Part shown: positions 6,725 through 7,864 of the stretch, in pieces | Numbering within the stretch: position 1 is the first letter of the stretch | How the letters are laid out: the number at the start of each line of letters is the position of its first letter | From: Chloroflexota bacterium | Lineage (GTDB): Bacteria > Chloroflexota > UBA5177 > JANWHV01 | Direction of reading: 5' to 3' | Assembly (NCBI GenBank): GCA_028287725.1 | Contig: JAQBPC010000714.1 | Coordinates: forward strand, 1-7,864 | Length of the DNA stretch: 7,864 nt | Translations under genes and position numbers: made by a program | The notes under the pieces: model-generated | The model's database searches: none | Told to the model about the DNA's origin: nothing | What the model saw: the letters and a program-made list of their open reading frames with translations, nothing else

Positions 6725-7861
6725 TCATAAGCGCCCCACCCCTGCAACGCGGCGAACCACGGCGGCAATCGCCGCCGATGCGTCTGGCCGTGCCAGTCCA
6801 CGCATCTTTTCTGCCATGGTCTCGAGCCGTGGGTGATCGCGCAGCAGCGCCAGGGTGCGATCGCGTAAAGTGTCGGATGTCAGCTCGGCATCAAGGATGA
6901 CCGAGGCCGCGCCCTGACCTTCGAGATACCGCGCATTCGTCTCCTGGCTGGAGAACGAGCCGGGCACCATGATTGCGGGAACCCCTGCTAACGGCAGTTC
7001 GGCGAGCGGCGCCGCCCCTGCCCTGCATACCACGAGGTCCGAGGCCGCGACCACTTCTGCCATCTCTTTCGCGGGCAGATAACCGAATAGGCGGTAACGG
7101 CCCCGCAACACCTGTGGCATGGCAGTCTGCCGCGCCTGAAGATCTTCAAGGTCCGCCTCGCCACAGACGTGCAGTACCTGTGTGGCCAGAAGGAGATCGG
7201 GCAAGGTACCGGCAAGCGCTTCGTTGATACTGTGCGATCCCTGGCTACCGCCAAAAACCGCCAGTACCGGCATGCTGGCATCAAGATATAAGCCGGTGCG
7301 CGCCTTCTCCCGATCGAGGTGCAGAAACTCCTCGCGCACGGGATAGCCCGTCAGCGTGCTGCGTTCAGGCGGCAAGCTTGCCATGGCAGGCGGATACGAC
7401 GCGGTCACCGCCGAGGCAACCCGAGCGGCAGTCATATTGACCCATCCTTGATCGATCTCCACCGTCAGCACCACCAGCGGGATCCGCAGGGCGACGCAGG
7501 CGGCCACGACCGGCGCGCTGACGTAGCCGCCAGAAACCAGCGCAACATTTGGGCGAAATCGACGTATGACCTTTACAGTCTGCGCAAGACCTCCCGCAAG
7601 GCGAGCCACGTTGGGAATCGCGCGAATACCCATGCCGCGCAGCCCGGCTGCATCGATCTGCGCGAAGGGAATGCCTGCTTCTTCTACCAGCCTGCGATCC
7701 AGGGGGTGCGGGCCGCCGATATACAGAAACTCAACGGCGCCAGCCCAGCCGCCGCTCCCGCCAGGTGCTCCCTGACCCGTGGCCAGGCTTTTCGCGACGG
7801 TGAGGCATGGGTAGATGTGGCCGCCGGTTCCTCCACCAGAGATAAGTACCCGTAAGGTCAC
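6725..7861 (-). CDS. murG: lipid II synthase MurG (UDP-GlcNAc transferase)
   Basis: MurG is a GT-B-fold glycosyltransferase on the inner membrane face that adds GlcNAc from UDP-GlcNAc to lipid I, giving lipid II. The 378-residue product has GGGTGGHIYP (9-18, catalytic-loop H15), SGGYVSAP (110-117), GGSQGSHSINEAL (204-216) and CRAGAAPLAEL (279-289, with R280 and E288), then Q306 and N309 in SSQETNAR, the UDP-GlcNAc side. The usual HEQN motif of the N-terminal domain is absent: the matching stretch is LTVEIDQGW (132-140). A glycine-rich insert (about 30-41) precedes the second strand. The start is GTG 7861, placed from the usual short distance to the first glycine loop. A TAG overlapping it by one base may be the stop of an upstream dcw gene outside the window. 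The stop is TGA 6727-6725, with murC 67 nt further on. Confidence 0.96.
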   Translation of the reverse strand: MTLRVLISGGGTGGHIYPCLTVAKSLATGQGAPGGSGGWAGAVEFLYIGGPHPLDRRLVEEAGIPFAQIDAAGLRGMGIRAIPNVARLAGGLAQTVKVIRRFRPNVALVSGGYVSAPVVAACVALRIPLVVLTVEIDQGWVNMTAARVASAVTASYPPAMASLPPERSTLTGYPVREEFLHLDREKARTGLYLDASMPVLAVFGGSQGSHSINEALAGTLPDLLLATQVLHVCGEADLEDLQARQTAMPQVLRGRYRLFGYLPAKEMAEVVAASDLVVCRAGAAPLAELPLAGVPAIMVPGSFSSQETNARYLEGQGAASVILDAELTSDTLRDRTLALLRDHPRLETMAEKMRGLARPDASAAIAAVVRRVAGVGRL

Positions 7862-7864
7862 TAC

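Overview
The window is a compact division and cell-wall (dcw) cluster, read entirely on the minus strand. In transcription order (high to low coordinates) it carries murG, murC, murB, ftsQ, ftsA and ftsZ, and then the 5' part of an M20-family metallopeptidase gene that runs off the left edge. Every large gene is intact and recognisable. The DNA is GC-rich with mostly GC-ending codons. The gene order without ddl between murB and ftsQ, together with the FtsZ and MurG sequence style, suggests a Chloroflexota-type bacterium, perhaps near Thermomicrobia. That placement is from memory of the families and is tentative.

Right part (about 4259-7861): murG, murC and murB encode cytoplasmic peptidoglycan-precursor enzymes. 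MurB and MurC act in sequence to make UDP-MurNAc-L-Ala, and MurG acts later, making lipid II at the membrane. Gaps are 67 nt (murG-murC) and 8 nt (murC-murB), and ftsQ begins 16 nt after murB, so these genes and ftsQ look like one transcript. The TAG immediately before the murG GTG may be the stop of an upstream dcw gene outside the window.

Middle part (about 2047-4242): ftsQ encodes a one-pass membrane protein with a POTRA-like domain. After a 108-nt gap with a good promoter candidate comes ftsA, the actin-like membrane tether for FtsZ. The FtsA C-terminal amphipathic helix and the FtsZ C-terminal peptide are both visible, so the tether pair looks functional.

Left part (1-1860): a 186-nt gap precedes ftsZ. 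It holds an extended -10 promoter candidate lying inside a 33-nt imperfect palindrome, a long leader and a strong Shine-Dalgarno site. ftsZ ends in three consecutive stop codons, followed by a perfect 12-bp terminator hairpin that closes the cluster. The M20 peptidase gene after it keeps the zinc-site residues that fall in the window and is probably a separate function.

I found no RNA gene, CRISPR array, insertion sequence, phage gene or defence system. The most interesting parts are regulatory (the ftsZ palindrome, and possible independent promoters for ftsA and ftsZ) and two protein oddities (MurG without the HEQN motif, and FtsQ with external cysteines). I see no convincing new biological system.
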